Shown: positions 62,267 to 64,000 of the stretch, in pieces | How positions within the stretch are numbered: the first letter of the stretch is position 1 | Layout of the letters: the number at the start of each line of letters is the position of its first letter | Assembly: GCA_044224925.1 (NCBI GenBank) | Contig: JBGAJM010000005.1 | Span: 1 to 64,000, forward strand | From: Kapaibacterium sp044224925 | Lineage (GTDB): Bacteria > Bacteroidota > Ignavibacteria > Kapaibacteriales > Kapaibacteriaceae | DNA: 64,000 bases | Direction of reading: 5' to 3' | Notes under the pieces: generated by a model | What the model was told of the DNA's origin: nothing | The model's input: the letters and a program-made list of their open reading frames with translations, nothing else | Databases searched by the model: none | Made by a program: the position numbers and the translations under genes

Positions 62267-63152
62267 GCAAGCGGTCCATATCGTTGTGGCATCGATCGCG
62301 CTCTTCGGAGCGTGCATCACCATGCATGCCCAACCGCTATACGATGCTGCCGATCTCTGGATGGCGCCCACGCCCATGGAGGCCATGAACTCCACGGCCG
62401 ACGATTACGGTCCGTGCATCACCGACCGTCGACTCTCCATCTGCTTCACCTCTGAACGCTCCGGCGTTGCGGCCATCTATCGTAGTCCGATGTATGGCAC
62501 GGCTGCACAGGGCGGACCCGAATTGGTGTCGGGGACCTTCAATGAAGAAGGCCATCATCGCGCCTTCCTCACAGGTTCCGAAAGTGGCGATATGTTCGGC
62601 GCCATGTATCTCATGCATCGTCGTCGGTCCTACATGGGCGTCGTCACCGTTGTCCGCGATGGCTCGTCACTGAATGCCGGTCATGGCGTCGACGTCATGA
62701 ACGGCGAGTTCTTCACGTCGCACCCTGCCGTCTCGCCGGACGGGACCATGCTGGTCGTCGTCAGCGACCGACCAAGTGGCAGTGGGGGAACGGACCTGTG
62801 GATGAGCCACCGCGTTGCCGGTGGCGCATGGCAAGAACCTGTCAACTTGAGTGATGTGGTGAATTCTTCGGGCGACGAGATCACGCCATACTTCGTTGCC
62901 AACGACACGTTGCTCTATGCATCGAATGGTTATGGCGGCAAGGGCGGATTCGATGTCTTCTTGAGTGTGTTCCGCGATGGTGCATGGACGGAACCGCAGC
63001 CCATCGATGCCATCAACTCCGAGTTCGACGAATCGGATTGCGCCATGCTACCGGATGGTTCGTTGCTGTTCGCATCGAACCGACCGGGCGGACGCGGTGG
63101 TCTCGATCTCTACCTTGCGCGCAAACGCTCCGACCAACTCGGCGAGCGCTAA
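62259..63152 (+). CDS. Exported PD40/WD40-like repeat protein
   Basis: A 297-residue protein with a signal peptide (about 1-25, ITMHAQ) and at least four TolB/PD40-type beta-propeller blades: SICFTSERSG, SHPAVSPDGTMLVVVSDRPSGSGGTDLWMS, DEITPYFVANDTLLYASNGYGGKGGFDVFLS and ESDCAMLPDGSLLFASNRPGGRGGLDLYLA. Such blades occur beside OmpA domains in Bacteroidota, but no OmpA domain is present here. GTG 62259 is used because it begins the signal sequence; it overlaps queE by eight bases. Confidence 0.8.
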   Translation: MYKQAVHIVVASIALFGACITMHAQPLYDAADLWMAPTPMEAMNSTADDYGPCITDRRLSICFTSERSGVAAIYRSPMYGTAAQGGPELVSGTFNEEGHHRAFLTGSESGDMFGAMYLMHRRRSYMGVVTVVRDGSSLNAGHGVDVMNGEFFTSHPAVSPDGTMLVVVSDRPSGSGGTDLWMSHRVAGGAWQEPVNLSDVVNSSGDEITPYFVANDTLLYASNGYGGKGGFDVFLSVFRDGAWTEPQPIDAINSEFDESDCAMLPDGSLLFASNRPGGRGGLDLYLARKRSDQLGER

Positions 63153-63179
63153 GCGCCCACGCCGCCTTGCCGCCCTTGC

Positions 63180-64000
63180 TCACTTGAACGTGAGTGCACC
63201 CACGTCGATCACTTCCTTCGTCTTGTCGAGCTTAAGAATGACGCTCTGCTTCTTCTCGTTCGGCTTGCCATAGTTCGTGTACATGTCCACGTACACCGTT
63301 GTTGGTCCCGACAGACGTTGCTGGCGATCACCAAAGTAGTTGACCTGCACCTTGTAGTCGCCGGGCAGTGCATTCTTCAACAGGAACTCCTCCGGTCCGT
63401 AGCCGCCGGTCAGATCGTGCGACAGATGTCCACCGATCTTCGTGTCCCGGTTGCTGTACATGCATTTCTCTTTGCGTGGATCCGTCACCCAGAGGTCGAT
63501 ATCGCAGTCGTCGGCATCCCACGACACAACGATCCTCACATCAACGGGCATGGCGGCAAGGAGGCGAGGATCGATCTTCGATACCGACACGACCTTTGCC
63601 TGCTCAGCGATCACGCGGTTCATCTCGTTCAAGGCAATGAGCTCAACTTCGGGGAATCGACTGTCCCACGGACGTGTTGCCAACGAATACAAACTGGACA
63701 CGGCATCTTGATACCGCTTCGCCTGCGCATAGGCCAGTCCAAGATCGCGATACGACTGCGGCTCTTCCTCGCGCATGGCCAACACGTCTTCGAAGATCAT
63801 CACGGCAAGATCGTTGTATCCGCCCTTCAACAATCGATAGCCAAGGATGCGCAGAAGTCGATGGTCCTCGGACCGCATCTCGGCAATGTTCGAGAGCACG
63901 CGCAAGGCCAGATCGGTCTTCTTCTTCTCGGCGAGAATGTCGGCAACATCCAGATAGAATGCAGGACTCTGTCCGTATTCCTCGCGAAGTGCCAAGTAGG
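63180..64000 (-). CDS. TPR and DUF2135 protein, N-terminus beyond the window
   Basis: The C-terminal 273 residues of a larger protein; the frame stays open to the right edge with no start. Visible are helical TPR-like repeats (LALRVLSNIAEM, DLGLAYAQAKRYQDAV) and a C-terminal DUF2135-type domain (about the last 110 residues) with DIDLWVTDPRKEKCMYSN, GGHLSHDLTGGYGPEEF, and ALPGDYKVQVNYFGDRQQ. Related proteins carry VIT or VWA domains in the N-terminal part, which is not in view here. It converges with the PD40 gene, with 27 bases between them. Confidence 0.85.
   Translation of the reverse strand, partial: YLALREEYGQSPAFYLDVADILAEKKKTDLALRVLSNIAEMRSEDHRLLRILGYRLLKGGYNDLAVMIFEDVLAMREEEPQSYRDLGLAYAQAKRYQDAVSSLYSLATRPWDSRFPEVELIALNEMNRVIAEQAKVVSVSKIDPRLLAAMPVDVRIVVSWDADDCDIDLWVTDPRKEKCMYSNRDTKIGGHLSHDLTGGYGPEEFLLKNALPGDYKVQVNYFGDRQQRLSGPTTVYVDMYTNYGKPNEKKQSVILKLDKTKEVIDVGALTFK

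Overview
The window reads as chromosomal DNA of a free-living bacterium of the FCB group, on the Bacteroidota/Chlorobiota side (an Ignavibacteria- or Kapaibacteria-like lineage is my best guess, by inference only). Three things point there: short RpoD of the Bacteroidota type without region 1.1; at least five large secreted proteins ending in type IX secretion (T9SS) sorting domains; and repeated TAnnTTTG promoter boxes, the -7 element of the Bacteroidota primary sigma factor, with few Shine-Dalgarno sequences. Coding density is very high and many neighbouring genes overlap by ATGA. I see no tRNA, rRNA, CRISPR array, insertion sequence, prophage or origin. The last gene runs off the right edge.

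Layout. 1-2.6 kb: a T9SS cargo protein and a bidirectional terminator. 2.6-6.35 kb (minus): aminotransferase, 4-hydroxyphenylpyruvate dioxygenase and glutamate dehydrogenase, probably a tyrosine-degradation operon. 6.4-10.2 kb (plus): asparaginase, alanine racemase, ScpA, ScpB; then a probable structured small RNA (10.23-10.43 kb). 10.4-14.9 kb (minus): Nif3-like protein, zinc-ribbon protein, RNase P RNA, Hpt protein, FlgO/TolB-like protein, lipoyl synthase and a metallo-hydrolase, closely packed with the RNA gene in the middle. 15.0-20.6 kb (plus): outer-membrane-type protein, TrmO, MetH and an unknown protein. 20.6-23.0 kb (minus): TonB-dependent receptor. 23.0-29.7 kb (plus): PurN, a 1585-residue surface protein with a hairpin-rich leader and its own strong terminator, and KdsD.

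29.7-30.9 kb (minus): RodZ-like protein. 30.9-43.8 kb (plus): one closely spaced series of membrane protein, AtuA-like protein, DUF2279 protein, glycosyltransferase, PurM, T9SS protein, RecQ and a secreted subtilase. 43.8-45.2 kb (minus): Mpl. 45.3-46.6 kb (plus): BNR-repeat T9SS protein. 46.6-53.2 kb (minus): GlyRS, S41 protease, RpoD, RimM, TrmD, hydrolase and lipoprotein. 53.2-55.2 kb (plus): DsbD-like protein. 55.3-56.6 kb (minus): PanC and a GNAT acetyltransferase. 56.6-63.2 kb (plus): DUF547-like protein, IlvE, DinB protein, META lipoprotein, RecG, QueE and a PD40 protein. 63.2-64 kb (minus): partial TPR/DUF2135 protein.

Most of this is housekeeping. The most interesting signals are regulatory or RNA-level: start codons placed 4-6 nt after TAnnTTTG boxes (predicting leaderless mRNAs), RNase P RNA inside a protein operon with its 3' end overlapping the next gene, the four- or five-hairpin RNA after scpB, and the inverted repeats upstream of the giant surface protein. 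I found no convincing new defence or biosynthetic system.
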